DNA of 64,000 bases from Actinosynnema sp. ALI-1.44 (lineage in GTDB: Bacteria; Actinomycetota; Actinomycetes; Mycobacteriales; Pseudonocardiaceae), in the NCBI RefSeq assembly GCF_001984155.1, contig NZ_MTQO01000035.1, positions 1 through 64,000 on the forward strand, in the 5' to 3' direction. The notes beneath the pieces are model-generated. The model was not told where the DNA came from, did not search any database, and saw only the letters and a program-made list of their open reading frames with translations. The translations under genes were made by a program, and so were the position numbers. Shown one piece after another: positions 25,356 to 33,885 of the stretch (position 1 is the first letter of the stretch; every line of letters starts with the position of its first letter).

Positions 25356-26743
25356 ACATACGAGAGAATCGGTGGCTCGTTCTCGCACTGATGTGCACCG
25401 GGCTGCTCCTCGTGGCGATGGACAACACGATCCTGACCGTGGCCTTACCCGCGATCGCAGCGGCGCTGCGACCGACCGCGACCGGCATGCTGTGGATCGT
25501 CGACCTCTACTCGCTGGTCGTGGCCGGACTGCTGGTCACGGCGGGTACCGCGAGCGACCGGCTGGGGCGCAAACGGTTCTTCGTCGCCGGCATGGTGCTG
25601 TTCGGCGCCGCGTCGGTGGTCGCGGCGTTCGCGGGTTCGACGGAAGTGCTGCTCGCGTCCCGGGTCCTGCGTGGCGTCGGCGGGGCGATGATCATGCCTG
25701 CCACGTTGTCGATCATCCGGACGGTGTTCACCGACGAACGGGAACGCTCGTTCGCGATCGGCATCTGGACGGCCACCGCGGCGGCGGGCGCGGCGATCGG
25801 CCCGATCATCGCCGGTGCGATGCTGGAACACTTCTGGTGGGGATCGGTGTTCCTGACCAGCCTGCCGATCATCGTGGTGGCCGTGGCGCTGACGATCACG
25901 CACGTGCCGGAGTCGCGTGACCCCAGTCCGGGCAGGTTCGACCCGTTGAGCGTGTTGCTGTCGATGGCGGCCGTCGTCGGCGTGGTGTACGGCATCAAGG
26001 AACTGGCCACTCACGGATCGGCGAGCGCGGTGGCGGTCCTCGTCGCGGGGGTGGCGCTGGGCGTGGTGTTCGTGCGCAGGCAGCGCGGGCTGGCCAGCCC
26101 GCTGCTGGACCTGTCGTTGTTCAAGGCGAAGCGGTTCACCGCGGCGACGTTGTCGGTGTTGTTGTCGTTCTTCGGTTTCTTCGGCGTGGTGTTCTTCCTG
26201 ACGCAGTACTTCCAGGTCTTCGAGGGCTTCGGGCCGCTGGCCACCGGGCTGTGGCTGCTGCCGTTGGCGCTGGCCAGCCTGGTCGCCTCGCCGCTGACCG
26301 GCTCGATCGTGCGGCGGTTGGGCACGAGGATGGCGTTGTCCGGCGCCTTCGGCCTGATCGCGGTGTCCCTCAGCCTGTTCACCCTGCTCGGCGGGAGCGC
26401 CGACCGGGTGGTCATCGTCATCGGGTTCATCGGTATGGGGGTGGGGGCCAGCATCGCGGCGACCGCGGGCTCGCAAGCGATCATGACAAGCGTCGCGCCG
26501 CAGCGAGCCGGTGGTGCGGCCGCGATCCAGGAAACGTCCTTCGAACTCGGTGCGGGACTGGGGGTCGCGATCCTCGGCAGCGTGATGGCCGCTCGGCTGG
26601 GCGGCCGGACGATCGCCGAGGCGGGCAAGTCCGCGTTCTTCGACGGTCTGGCGACCGCGGCAGGGGTGAGCGCCGCCGTGATGCTTGTGACGGCGGTGCT
26701 CGCCGCGCTCTGGTTGCCGGCGCGTGACGCCGAACACGTGTAG
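25352..26743 (+). CDS. MFS drug-efflux transporter (DHA2/EmrB-QacA type)
   Basis: This 463-residue membrane protein has about fourteen helices, as in the DHA2 family of proton-driven multidrug exporters. Motifs include MDNTILTVALPAIAAALRPT (motif D1), LVTAGTASDRLGRKRFFVAG (motif A) and LRGVGGAMIMPATLSIIRTV (motif B). It starts at the ATG at 25352, which lies inside a palindromic operator, so its leader is extremely short. Controlled by the divergent TetR. Substrate unknown; small lipophilic drugs or antibiotics are typical. Confidence 0.9.
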   Translation: MNIRENRWLVLALMCTGLLLVAMDNTILTVALPAIAAALRPTATGMLWIVDLYSLVVAGLLVTAGTASDRLGRKRFFVAGMVLFGAASVVAAFAGSTEVLLASRVLRGVGGAMIMPATLSIIRTVFTDERERSFAIGIWTATAAAGAAIGPIIAGAMLEHFWWGSVFLTSLPIIVVAVALTITHVPESRDPSPGRFDPLSVLLSMAAVVGVVYGIKELATHGSASAVAVLVAGVALGVVFVRRQRGLASPLLDLSLFKAKRFTAATLSVLLSFFGFFGVVFFLTQYFQVFEGFGPLATGLWLLPLALASLVASPLTGSIVRRLGTRMALSGAFGLIAVSLSLFTLLGGSADRVVIVIGFIGMGVGASIAATAGSQAIMTSVAPQRAGGAAAIQETSFELGAGLGVAILGSVMAARLGGRTIAEAGKSAFFDGLATAAGVSAAVMLVTAVLAALWLPARDAEHV

Positions 26744-26815
26744 TTGTCACACGGCTGGGTGTATCTGCGTCCGAACGGGATGTTCCGAGTGGATGATCAC
26801 TTATGGTGTGGCCGC

Positions 26816-27838
26816 ATGAGGTCCTGGGTCGCCGGTGCGGTGGCGTTGCTGGCAGCGGTCGTGATCATCCCCCCGGCCAGTGCGGGCGAACAACTCCTGA
26901 TGCCGGATCTGCGGCAGGCCCCACCGGGGTGCCACGGCGGTTACACGGGTGATCCCGCGGAGTGCGAGGACTGGGACGTCTGCATGGTCGCCGACGCGGA
27001 CGCGCCGAACGGGGACTGCATCGGGGCGGGGATCGTTCTCCGCAAACCGGTCAAGGCCGTCCGGCTGCGGTTCACCACCGCGGAGGAGAACGTCGGGCAA
27101 GGCCCGCTGTTGTTGTTCGGCCGCAGGGCGGTCAACTCCCCCACCATGGAGGTCCGGCAAGGTTTCCAGGCGGGCAGGCACGGCCAGATCCCGGTGTCCT
27201 ACACCGAGGCCCGCCAGCAGACGAACAATTCGATGTACTACGAACCCGCGCCGATGCACCGGCACTGGCACCTGATGGGCTTCGAGCAGATGCAACTGCG
27301 CACGCCGGACGGCCGGACCGTGGTGCGCGACCGCAAGAACGGCTTCTGCCTCGGCGACCGCTACGCCAACGACGCGAACGAGACGTTGCCGAACGCGCCG
27401 CGCGTCGCCGACACCCCGGAGTACCGGCTGTCGGAGTACTTGCGGGACAACAGGTGCGCGTTCGACACCCCGGGGGCGACGGACGTGAAGGTCGGCATCT
27501 CGGTCGGTCAGGGCGACGACTACCGCTACGACGTGGACTTCCAGTGGCTGGACATCACGAGCATGCCGTCCGGCACGTACGACCTGGTCAACACGGTGAA
27601 CTCGACTCGCACCCTGCTGGAGAGCGACTACACCAACAACTCCTCGTCGATGGCGTTGTCGATCCAGTGGCCCCAGGGCGCGAAACAGGCGCCGCAGAAG
27701 ATCGTCGCGCCGCCGACCGTGAAACTCCTCGCGGGCTGCCCCGGCCAGGAGCGGTGCGCCGCCACTCAGCACCTGCGCCCCAGGGTGTCGAGCGACCGGA
27801 TCGTCCACCCGAAGGGCGAGCCCCGGCGCCACCACTGA
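26816..27838 (+). CDS. Secreted lysyl-oxidase-like protein
   Basis: This 340-residue exported protein has a signal peptide (MRSWVAGAVALLAAVVIIPP, cleavage near ASAG). The middle has the lysyl oxidase copper site: PMHRHWHLMGFEQMQLRTPD with the His-x-His pattern at residues 148-152, and GFCLGDRY downstream. The WLDITSMPSGTYDLVNTVNS segment is also typical of the family. Animal lysyl oxidases oxidise peptidyl lysine to aldehyde using copper and a lysine-tyrosyl quinone; several bacterial members are known. ATG at 26816. Monocistronic. Confidence 0.8.
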   Translation: MRSWVAGAVALLAAVVIIPPASAGEQLLMPDLRQAPPGCHGGYTGDPAECEDWDVCMVADADAPNGDCIGAGIVLRKPVKAVRLRFTTAEENVGQGPLLLFGRRAVNSPTMEVRQGFQAGRHGQIPVSYTEARQQTNNSMYYEPAPMHRHWHLMGFEQMQLRTPDGRTVVRDRKNGFCLGDRYANDANETLPNAPRVADTPEYRLSEYLRDNRCAFDTPGATDVKVGISVGQGDDYRYDVDFQWLDITSMPSGTYDLVNTVNSTRTLLESDYTNNSSSMALSIQWPQGAKQAPQKIVAPPTVKLLAGCPGQERCAATQHLRPRVSSDRIVHPKGEPRRHH

Positions 27839-27972
27839 GCCACCGCCCCGATGTCACCGGAGGGACGTTTCGTTAGTCCTGCTGAGTGATTGTCGGCCGG
27901 ATACCGCAGAACGCGGGACACCTCCCCGGCGGAGACCATAGGGTGTCTGGCCGGGGAGGTGACTCTGTCACG

Positions 27973-29826
27973 ATGAACGGTCAAGTTCCGAAGAAGGAAC
28001 CAGGCCGCACCAAGATGATCAACGGCGTGCTCATCGCCGTCGGGACGATCATCGTCGCCGTCGTGACCGATCCACCGGAAGGCGTCGTCAGCTGGATCAT
28101 CTTCGTCGTCGGGGCGCTGCTCCTCGCCGTCGTCGGTGCCGGGCTGGTCGAGGTGATCACGGCGTTTCTGCTCGACCTGCCCCACGAGCGGATCATCGCG
28201 GTCGCCATCGTCGTCACGCTCGCCTGCGGCGCTGCGTTCGTTCTGGTACCCGGGATCCCGAGGATCAGGCTCGGGGGGTGTGACCCGCCGGCCCAGGTCC
28301 GTGTCCTGACCACGCCCGAACTGCTGGCACCGTACCGGGCACTCGCGGGTCGGTTCGAGGACGCCGAGGCCGAGCGCGACGGTTCGTGCCGCCCGGCGGA
28401 TGTGCACGTCTTCGCGTTGCCCGCGAAGCGTGCGATGGCGGGCCTCGGCGCCGAGTGGAGCGCGGAGTACCTGGAGGACGGACCACGACCGGACATCTGG
28501 CTGCCCGAGAACGGGATGCATGTCGAAACGGTCAAGAACTCCAAGGAGATGACCGGGTTCGGTCCGGTCATGGACGTGACGCCGTCGCTCGGGTCGTCGC
28601 CGATCGTGCTCGCCGTGCCCGCGCACACCGGGATCAAGCTGACCGACGAGGCGTGGCAGGGCCAGACGTGGCGAACCCTGGTCGACAAACTGCGGGCGGC
28701 CGGAGTCGGCCTGGCGCGACCGGTCACGTCCACCGTCGGCGAACTGGCAACGGTGGCGATCTACGGCAGTGAGGACGGCCGGGTCCAGCTGCGTCAGAAC
28801 CCGGCGTGGGCACAGGGATTCGAAGCCTGGGTGGACAGTTCGACCAAGTCCGGCCAGTACCCGTCCGGGGCGGACGTGGACGCGTTGCTGCGCAAGCAAC
28901 GTGAGCTCGGCACGGCGGGCGCGGCGCTCGTGCTCGCGGAGCCGGACCTGATCCGGTACAACCAGTCGGTGCGGGACCGAAGCGGCAGGGGCTGCGATGT
29001 CCCGAATGGACCGCCGGCGTGCATGCGGGCGCTGTACCCGTCGGACACGTACAGCTTCGACCGGCCGTTGGCGCTGCTGACGTGGTCGGAAGCGCCGCGG
29101 AGCGCCAGTCAACGCGACGCCGCCGTCGCGTTCCGGACCTGGCTGACCAGCGCGGCGGGTGCCGAGGCGGCTGTGCTGCAACGGCTTCGCCCGCCGCCCG
29201 GCACCCCGTTGCAGGAGCCGGTGTCGATGGCCAACGGCGTGGTCCCCGGCGGGCCGCCGAACTACGTCTCCGGGCAGGCCAGTCCCGGGCCCGGCGTGGC
29301 CGAGGAGATGACCGGGATCAAGGACACGGTCCGCAGGACCGGCCGGGTGGTCGTCTCCTTGGACGCCTCGGGGTCCATGCGGCAACGCGTCGGCGGTGAG
29401 ACCCGGTACAGCCTGGCGGTGAAGGCGATCCTCGCCGAGCAGGACAACCTGGCCAAACGGGCTCAGGTGTCGTTGCACGTCTTCTCGGCGACGCTGGGCG
29501 TGCTGCCGGTCGACAAGGACTCGATCGGCCGGGTGCGGCCCGTGGGCAACACCCCGCAGCACCGGGCGATCCTGGACGGTGCGCGGGCGGCCGGGCAAGA
29601 CGGCGTCCTGGTCCTGTTGACCGACGGCAGCAACAACGTCGACGACGTGTCGCCGCAGCAGTTGGCCGACCTGGCCGGTGCGCGGGTGCTGGTGCTGGCG
29701 TTCGGCGAGGCCAGTTGCGGCACCCAGGTGCTGATCGACGTGACCGGGCACAGCGGCGGTTCCTGCCGCCAGGTGGGCGTGACCACGCTGCAGGCGGACC
29801 TGGCCGAACTGCTGCGTTCGGTCTGA
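27973..29826 (+). CDS. Membrane-anchored solute-binding/VWA fusion protein
   Basis: This 617-residue protein has three transmembrane helices at the N-terminus (MINGVLIAVGTIIVAVVTDP, WIIFVVGALLLAVVGAGLVE, IIAVAIVVTLACGAAFVLVP). A type 2 periplasmic-binding fold follows (about residues 110-440, for example RPDIWLPENGMHVETVKNSK and SSPIVLAVPAHTGI), and then a C-terminal von Willebrand A domain with a MIDAS motif (VVSLDASGSMRQR, LVLLTDGSNN). The solute-binding and VWA domains should lie outside the membrane. ATG at 27973 is chosen over earlier GTGs; the best GGGGAGG is 12 bases upstream, which is long. It is followed by a 15-base repeat array and a second orphan solute-binding protein. No permease or ATPase is near. 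Confidence 0.75.
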   Translation: MNGQVPKKEPGRTKMINGVLIAVGTIIVAVVTDPPEGVVSWIIFVVGALLLAVVGAGLVEVITAFLLDLPHERIIAVAIVVTLACGAAFVLVPGIPRIRLGGCDPPAQVRVLTTPELLAPYRALAGRFEDAEAERDGSCRPADVHVFALPAKRAMAGLGAEWSAEYLEDGPRPDIWLPENGMHVETVKNSKEMTGFGPVMDVTPSLGSSPIVLAVPAHTGIKLTDEAWQGQTWRTLVDKLRAAGVGLARPVTSTVGELATVAIYGSEDGRVQLRQNPAWAQGFEAWVDSSTKSGQYPSGADVDALLRKQRELGTAGAALVLAEPDLIRYNQSVRDRSGRGCDVPNGPPACMRALYPSDTYSFDRPLALLTWSEAPRSASQRDAAVAFRTWLTSAAGAEAAVLQRLRPPPGTPLQEPVSMANGVVPGGPPNYVSGQASPGPGVAEEMTGIKDTVRRTGRVVVSLDASGSMRQRVGGETRYSLAVKAILAEQDNLAKRAQVSLHVFSATLGVLPVDKDSIGRVRPVGNTPQHRAILDGARAAGQDGVLVLLTDGSNNVDDVSPQQLADLAGARVLVLAFGEASCGTQVLIDVTGHSGGSCRQVGVTTLQADLAELLRSV

Positions 29827-29834
29827 CCGGGCGC

Positions 29835-29894
29835 GATGTGAGTGGGCTGGATGTGACTGGGCTGGATGTGACTGGGCGCGATGGGACTGGGGAG
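29835..29894 (+). repeat. 15-base tandem repeat, four units
   Basis: Units GATGTGAGTGGGCTG (29835-29849), GATGTGACTGGGCTG (29850-29864), GATGTGACTGGGCGC (29865-29879) and GATGGGACTGGGGAG (29880-29894) are head to tail. The array fills the gap between two genes, and its last unit carries the GGGGAGGG that is the ribosome-binding site of the next gene. Unit number could vary between strains and change spacing. Confidence 0.85.
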
Positions 29895-29902
29895 GGTCAT
29901 CG

Positions 29903-31177
29903 ATGAAGGTGAAGTGGTCGTCGTTCGGGTTGGGCGCGGTGGCGACCTTGGTGGTCGGCGCGCTGGTCGCGGCCGGGGTGGTCCGGCCGTGGGAGTCCGG
30001 GGCGCCAGGGCTGGAGAAGGGCCCGTTGGTCATCATCTCCGGCAAGGACCAGAGCAACGGCGGGCAGCGCCAGGAACTGGTCAACCAGTGGAACAAGACG
30101 CACCCGGACCACCCCGCCCGGATCGAGGAACTCGCGCTCGGCGCCGACGACCAGTACAGCGAGATGGTCGCACGCGCGCAGGGCCCCGCCCGCAAACCTG
30201 ACATCTACAACCTGGACGCGGCGTGGACCGCGGAGTTCGCCGAGCGCGACTACATCGCCGAACTGGACGAGCCCGCAGCCGACACATCGGGCTTCATGGC
30301 CAACCCGCTGCGCACCTGTTGGCACGAAGGCAAACTGTGGGCGTTGCCGTTCAACACCGACGCGGGCCTGCTGTACCACCGGCACCCTGACGTGAAGGCG
30401 CCGTCCACGTGGAAGGACATCGTCAACGAGACCCGGCGGCTGATGGGCGGTCCGCACGACAGCCGGTTGGTGGCGGGGTACACCGCGCAACTGGCGGACT
30501 ACGAGGGGCTGGTCGTCAACGGCTTCGAGGCGATCTGGGACGAGGGCGGCGAGGTGGTCGACGAGAACGGGAAGGTCGTGATCGACTCGCCCCAGGCGCG
30601 GGCCGGATTGCTCAGGCTCGCCGACGGGCTGCGGTCCGACGCCAACCCGCGCGTGATTATGCAGGAGGCACGGGATCAGGACGAGACGGCCAGCATGAAC
30701 GCCTTCGCCGAAGGCAAAGTCGCGTTCATGCGCAACTGGCCGGTGGCCTACCGCAACCTGGACAGCCTGACCTCGGACGACGCCAACCAGACGGCGTTCT
30801 TCAAAGTCGTGCCGCTGCCGGGGCCCAGTGTGCTCGGCGGGCAGAACCTGGCCGTGTCCAGCAAGTCCGAACGGCCGCGGGCGGCTCGCGCGTTGATCGA
30901 GTTCCTGACCGGCCCGCGCAGCCAACAGATCCTCTTCGAACGCGGCGGGTTCGCCGCCACGCGTGACGTCGTCTACGAGGACGCCGAGGTGCGTCATCGG
31001 CGCCCGTACGCGGAAGCCCTGCGTGACACCATCAACCGCGCGAAGCTCCGGCCGGTCTCCCCCTGTTACGTCCGGTTCGCCGAGGCGTTCCGCGCCGTGG
31101 TGAACGAGACGCTGAACGCCGGTGGGAAACTGCCGTCCAACGCCACCGAACGCCTCACCGCGGCGCTGAACTGCTAG
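29903..31177 (+). CDS. Anchored extracellular solute-binding protein (family 1 type)
   Basis: This 424-residue protein has an N-terminal hydrophobic anchor (LGAVATLVVGALVAAGVVRP) without a lipobox Cys. The rest is a MalE-like binding fold: QRQELVNQWNKTHPDHPARI, RKPDIYNLDAAWTAEFAERD, EGKLWALPFNTDAGLLYHRH, TWKDIVNETRRLM, EGKVAFMRNWPVAYRNLDSL. It resembles sugar-binding subunits of ABC importers, but no ABC permease or ATPase is next to it. It follows the solute-binding/VWA fusion after 76 bases, and the pair may act together as a binding or sensing unit at the surface. RBS GGGGAGGG. Confidence 0.8.
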   Translation: MKVKWSSFGLGAVATLVVGALVAAGVVRPWESGAPGLEKGPLVIISGKDQSNGGQRQELVNQWNKTHPDHPARIEELALGADDQYSEMVARAQGPARKPDIYNLDAAWTAEFAERDYIAELDEPAADTSGFMANPLRTCWHEGKLWALPFNTDAGLLYHRHPDVKAPSTWKDIVNETRRLMGGPHDSRLVAGYTAQLADYEGLVVNGFEAIWDEGGEVVDENGKVVIDSPQARAGLLRLADGLRSDANPRVIMQEARDQDETASMNAFAEGKVAFMRNWPVAYRNLDSLTSDDANQTAFFKVVPLPGPSVLGGQNLAVSSKSERPRAARALIEFLTGPRSQQILFERGGFAATRDVVYEDAEVRHRRPYAEALRDTINRAKLRPVSPCYVRFAEAFRAVVNETLNAGGKLPSNATERLTAALNC

Positions 31178-31200
31178 GCGTACGACCAGCGAACAGTTTC

Positions 31201-31476
31201 CTGAGTCACTGGCCCATCACCAGCAGTGACAATTCAGAACAGCCTGTCCCGGTGGTCCTGCTCGGCAGGCCGCAGGTGGCAGGCACGGACGTGATCAACA
31301 CCGAGAACGAGCAGAGCGCGTACCTGCTGACCCGGCACCTGCTCGACCACGGCCACCGCCGGGTGGTCTACCGTCGCTGGTCGAGCTCGTTCCGGCTGAA
31401 CAGGCCAGATCCACGGCTGCGCTCACTGCGCAGGTCCGGTGAAGTCCCGCTGGCTCAGCTGGTCACCTGGTCGTAG
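31201..31476 (+). pseudogene. LacI-family regulator remnant
   Basis: The frame reads SEQPVPVVLLGRPQVAGTDV then INTENEQSAYLLTRHLLDHG then HRRVVY, which is the middle of a LacI/GalR sensor domain (the P-V-V-L-x-G-R ... N-E-x-x-A ... H-L-L-x-x-G-H-R-R pattern). Neither the DNA-binding N-terminus nor the C-terminal half is present; after about 31370 the similarity stops and the frame runs into the antisense of the deacetylase gene. A sugar-binding protein is immediately upstream, so this may be what remains of a sugar-uptake regulator. Confidence 0.65.
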
Positions 31477-32336
31477 TACTCGCGGTAGTACCAGTCGGCG
31501 ATCTCGTCGCTGGTGGTGAGCCAGACGTCGTCGTGACCGGTGATGTACCGCAGCGCCTTGGCCAGGTATTTGTGCCGGAAGGGCTGGTTGACCAGGAACG
31601 GGTGCAGCGCGAGGCCCATCACCCGGCCGGTTCGTTCCCCTTCCGCGTAGAGCTGGTCGAACTGGTCGATCACGGCCTGGTAGAACTGTTCGCCGGTGTA
31701 TCCCCTGCCGAGGAACAGCGGGATGTCGTTGACCTCGATGGAGTACGGCACGCTGATCATCCGGCCGCCGGTGACCTTCATCGGGTACGGCTGGTCGTCG
31801 TTGCACCAGTCCAGCACGTAGTCCACGCCGAGTTCGGCCAGGATGTCCGGTGTCGCGAAGGTTTCGGTCAGCGCGGGCCCGAGCCAGCCCCTCGGTCGCC
31901 GTCCGGTGCTGCCCTCGATGGTCGTGATCACGTCGGTCAGGTAGGCGCGTTCGTCCTCCGGTGACATGCCGGTCTGGAAGATCGAGTTGTTCCTGCCGTG
32001 CGCGATCCAGGTCCAGTCGAGCTTGGTGCCTTCCTCGACGATCCGCGGGTAGTGGGCGCACACGTCGGAGTTGAGGGTCACGCTGGCCCGGATGCCGTAC
32101 TCGCTCAGCAACTCCATCATGCGCCACACGCCGACGCGCACGCCGTATTCGCGCCACCCGTGGTTCAGCGGATCCGGCCGGAGCATCGCGGTGCCGTCGA
32201 AGATGCTGGTCGACGGTTTGCCCATCTCGAAGTGCTCGACGTTGTACCCGATCCAGAACGCCAGCCGGGCACCGTGGGGCAGGTCCAGTCTCGGGCGGTC
32301 GATCAACGGCCAGTACTCGTACCGGGTGTTGTCCAT
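31455..32336 (-). CDS. Polysaccharide deacetylase family (PuuE/allantoinase-like)
   Basis: This 293-residue cytoplasmic protein (no signal peptide) has the NodB-like fold in the variant seen in PuuE-type allantoinases: RLDLPHGARLAFWIGYNVEH, WREYGVRVGVWRMMELLSEY, GIRASVTLNSDVCAHYPRIV, DWTWIAHGRNNSIFQTGMSP, ALHPFLVNQPFRHKYLAKAL. The family acts on amide or N-acetyl bonds. ATG at 32336 follows GGAAGGA. No purine-degradation genes are in the window, so the substrate is open. It is divergent from another deacetylase (32439). Confidence 0.8.
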   Translation of the reverse strand: MDNTRYEYWPLIDRPRLDLPHGARLAFWIGYNVEHFEMGKPSTSIFDGTAMLRPDPLNHGWREYGVRVGVWRMMELLSEYGIRASVTLNSDVCAHYPRIVEEGTKLDWTWIAHGRNNSIFQTGMSPEDERAYLTDVITTIEGSTGRRPRGWLGPALTETFATPDILAELGVDYVLDWCNDDQPYPMKVTGGRMISVPYSIEVNDIPLFLGRGYTGEQFYQAVIDQFDQLYAEGERTGRVMGLALHPFLVNQPFRHKYLAKALRYITGHDDVWLTTSDEIADWYYREYYDQVTS

Positions 32337-32438
32337 CGAAGGCGTTCCTTCCGTGTCCGGGCGCAAGCTCGAACATAGCCCGGCCACCGGTGCCCAACCC
32401 GTGTCACACAGTTGGACCCGGCCTGCCAGAGTGTCCGC

Positions 32439-33185
32439 GTGCGAGTTCTTCCCTCGTCCCGCCGCGCCCGCCGTTGGGTGATCGCCGGACTGGTCACGGT
32501 GTTGGTCCTGGTCGGTGGCGTGGTCGGGTTGCAGGCGGTGACCAGTGCGAGGTCGTTCCAGTTCTTCGGCGAGCTCACCGACCGGGTCGACACGTCGGCC
32601 AAGGTGGTGGCGTTGACGTTCGACGACGGGCCCGACCCGGCAGGCACGCGGCCGCTGCTCGACGACCTGGCCCGCGCCCGGGTTCCCGCCACGTTCTACC
32701 TGATCGGCCGGGACATGGCGGCACACCCGGACCTGGCGAAGGCGATCGTGGCGGCGGGGCACGAGATCGGCAACCACACGTACTCGCACGAGCGGATGGT
32801 GTTCGTGTCACCGGGTTTCGTCGCCGACGAGGTCGAGCGGACCGACAAGCTGATCAGGAACGCCGGTTACCGGGGTGAGATCACCTTCCGGCCGCCGAAC
32901 GGCAAGAAGCTGTTGGCGTTGCCGCATTACCTGGCCGAGCACCACCGCAGGACGATCATGTGGGACGTCGAGCCGAACACCGACCCGGACGTGGACGCCA
33001 GCACCGCGCGGATCGTCGACCGCACCGTGGCCGACACCCGCCCCGGCTCGATCATCCTGTTGCACGGCATGTACGCGGGCCGGGAGCAGACCCGGCGCGC
33101 GGTCGGACCGATCGTCGACCGGTTGACGGCGGACGGGTACCGGTTCGTCACTGTCCGGGAACTGCTGACGTATCAAGGAAAGTAG
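32439..33185 (+). CDS. Membrane-anchored polysaccharide (peptidoglycan) deacetylase
   Basis: This 248-residue protein has an N-terminal anchor (WVIAGLVTVLVLVGGVVGLQ) and a NodB deacetylase domain outside the membrane. The classic motifs are present: VVALTFDDGPDP (metal-binding Asp, residues 58-67), HEIGNHTYSH (zinc His pair), RPPNGKK (motif 3) and IILLHG (motif 5). It probably removes N-acetyl groups from cell-wall glycans. I chose the GTG at 32439, the closest start to the anchor; the TTG at 32412 is in frame but poorer. Divergent from the PuuE-like gene. Confidence 0.85.
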   Translation: MRVLPSSRRARRWVIAGLVTVLVLVGGVVGLQAVTSARSFQFFGELTDRVDTSAKVVALTFDDGPDPAGTRPLLDDLARARVPATFYLIGRDMAAHPDLAKAIVAAGHEIGNHTYSHERMVFVSPGFVADEVERTDKLIRNAGYRGEITFRPPNGKKLLALPHYLAEHHRRTIMWDVEPNTDPDVDASTARIVDRTVADTRPGSIILLHGMYAGREQTRRAVGPIVDRLTADGYRFVTVRELLTYQGK

Positions 33186-33311
33186 GATCCAACAAACTTG
33201 GTACCCGGCCGTCACTGGAAAAATGGTCAGCCCATTGGCCCAAACACAACCGCCCCATGCCAATCGCGCGGCAACGCACACCCATCGCCGATCGTGGGCT
33301 AAGGTGTTGCG

Positions 33312-33698
33312 ATGATCCGGGTGGCGATCGTCGACGACAAAGCTGTTGTCCGGGATGGACTGGCGTTCGTCCTGAATGCCCAGTCGGACATCTCCGTTGT
33401 CGCGAAGTGCGCGTCCGGCGACGAGGTGTTCGGGCTGGATCTGAGCGCGATCGACGTCATGCTGCTCGACCTGTACATGCCGGGGACGGACGGTCTCGCG
33501 GTGTTGCGCGGGATCAACTCGGCGACCCGGGCGCTGGTGATGACCGGTGTCGGCCGGGACAGGGACATCCTCGCCGCGCTGGGCCTCGGCGCGTCGGGGT
33601 TCGTGCTCAAGGACTCGACTGGTTCGGAACTGGCGTCGGCCGTCCGCGCGGTCCACTCCGGAATGACCGTCATCAGCCCCGTCGCGTCGACGAACTGA
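33312..33698 (+). CDS. Receiver-only response regulator (NarL-type, no HTH)
   Basis: This 128-residue protein is one receiver domain: acidic pair D8/D9 in VAIVDDKAVVRDGLAFVL, phosphoacceptor D53 in VMLLDLYMPGTDGLAVL, then ALVMTGVG and the conserved lysine in GFVLKDSTG. The sequence ends at SPVASTN, just where NarL/LuxR-type regulators continue into their DNA-binding domain. The bases after the stop (33699-33760) do not encode a LuxR helix-turn-helix in any frame I could read. Either a 3' deletion removed the output domain or this is a genuine single-domain regulator. No histidine kinase is adjacent. Confidence 0.75.
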   Translation: MIRVAIVDDKAVVRDGLAFVLNAQSDISVVAKCASGDEVFGLDLSAIDVMLLDLYMPGTDGLAVLRGINSATRALVMTGVGRDRDILAALGLGASGFVLKDSTGSELASAVRAVHSGMTVISPVASTN

Positions 33699-33885
33699 CC
33701 CCAGGGGACCGCGCGAGCCACGGGGCACGATGGTGCCTGCCTGGTGCTACCGGATTATCGCGCAACTATCGGCGGGTTACGCACACACCGAACAGCCTCA
33801 TAACATCGAGCTATGGCGTCGGCATGAACCCCCGGCGCCACGGTTGCTCTCAACCCCTGCAAACATGCAACCAGAGGAGTAGATC

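Noticed and set aside
27766-30204. Minus-strand frame of 812 codons, with a repetitive S-H-R-A-Q-S-H-P-A-Q segment
   Set aside because: The repeat is only the translation of the 15-base tandem array; the rest is antisense to the binding-protein/VWA genes.
31252-31476. Intact small regulator gene from the GTG at 31252
   Set aside because: The LacI similarity starts before this GTG and ends near 31370; the remainder is antisense to the deacetylase, so it is a fragment and not a gene.
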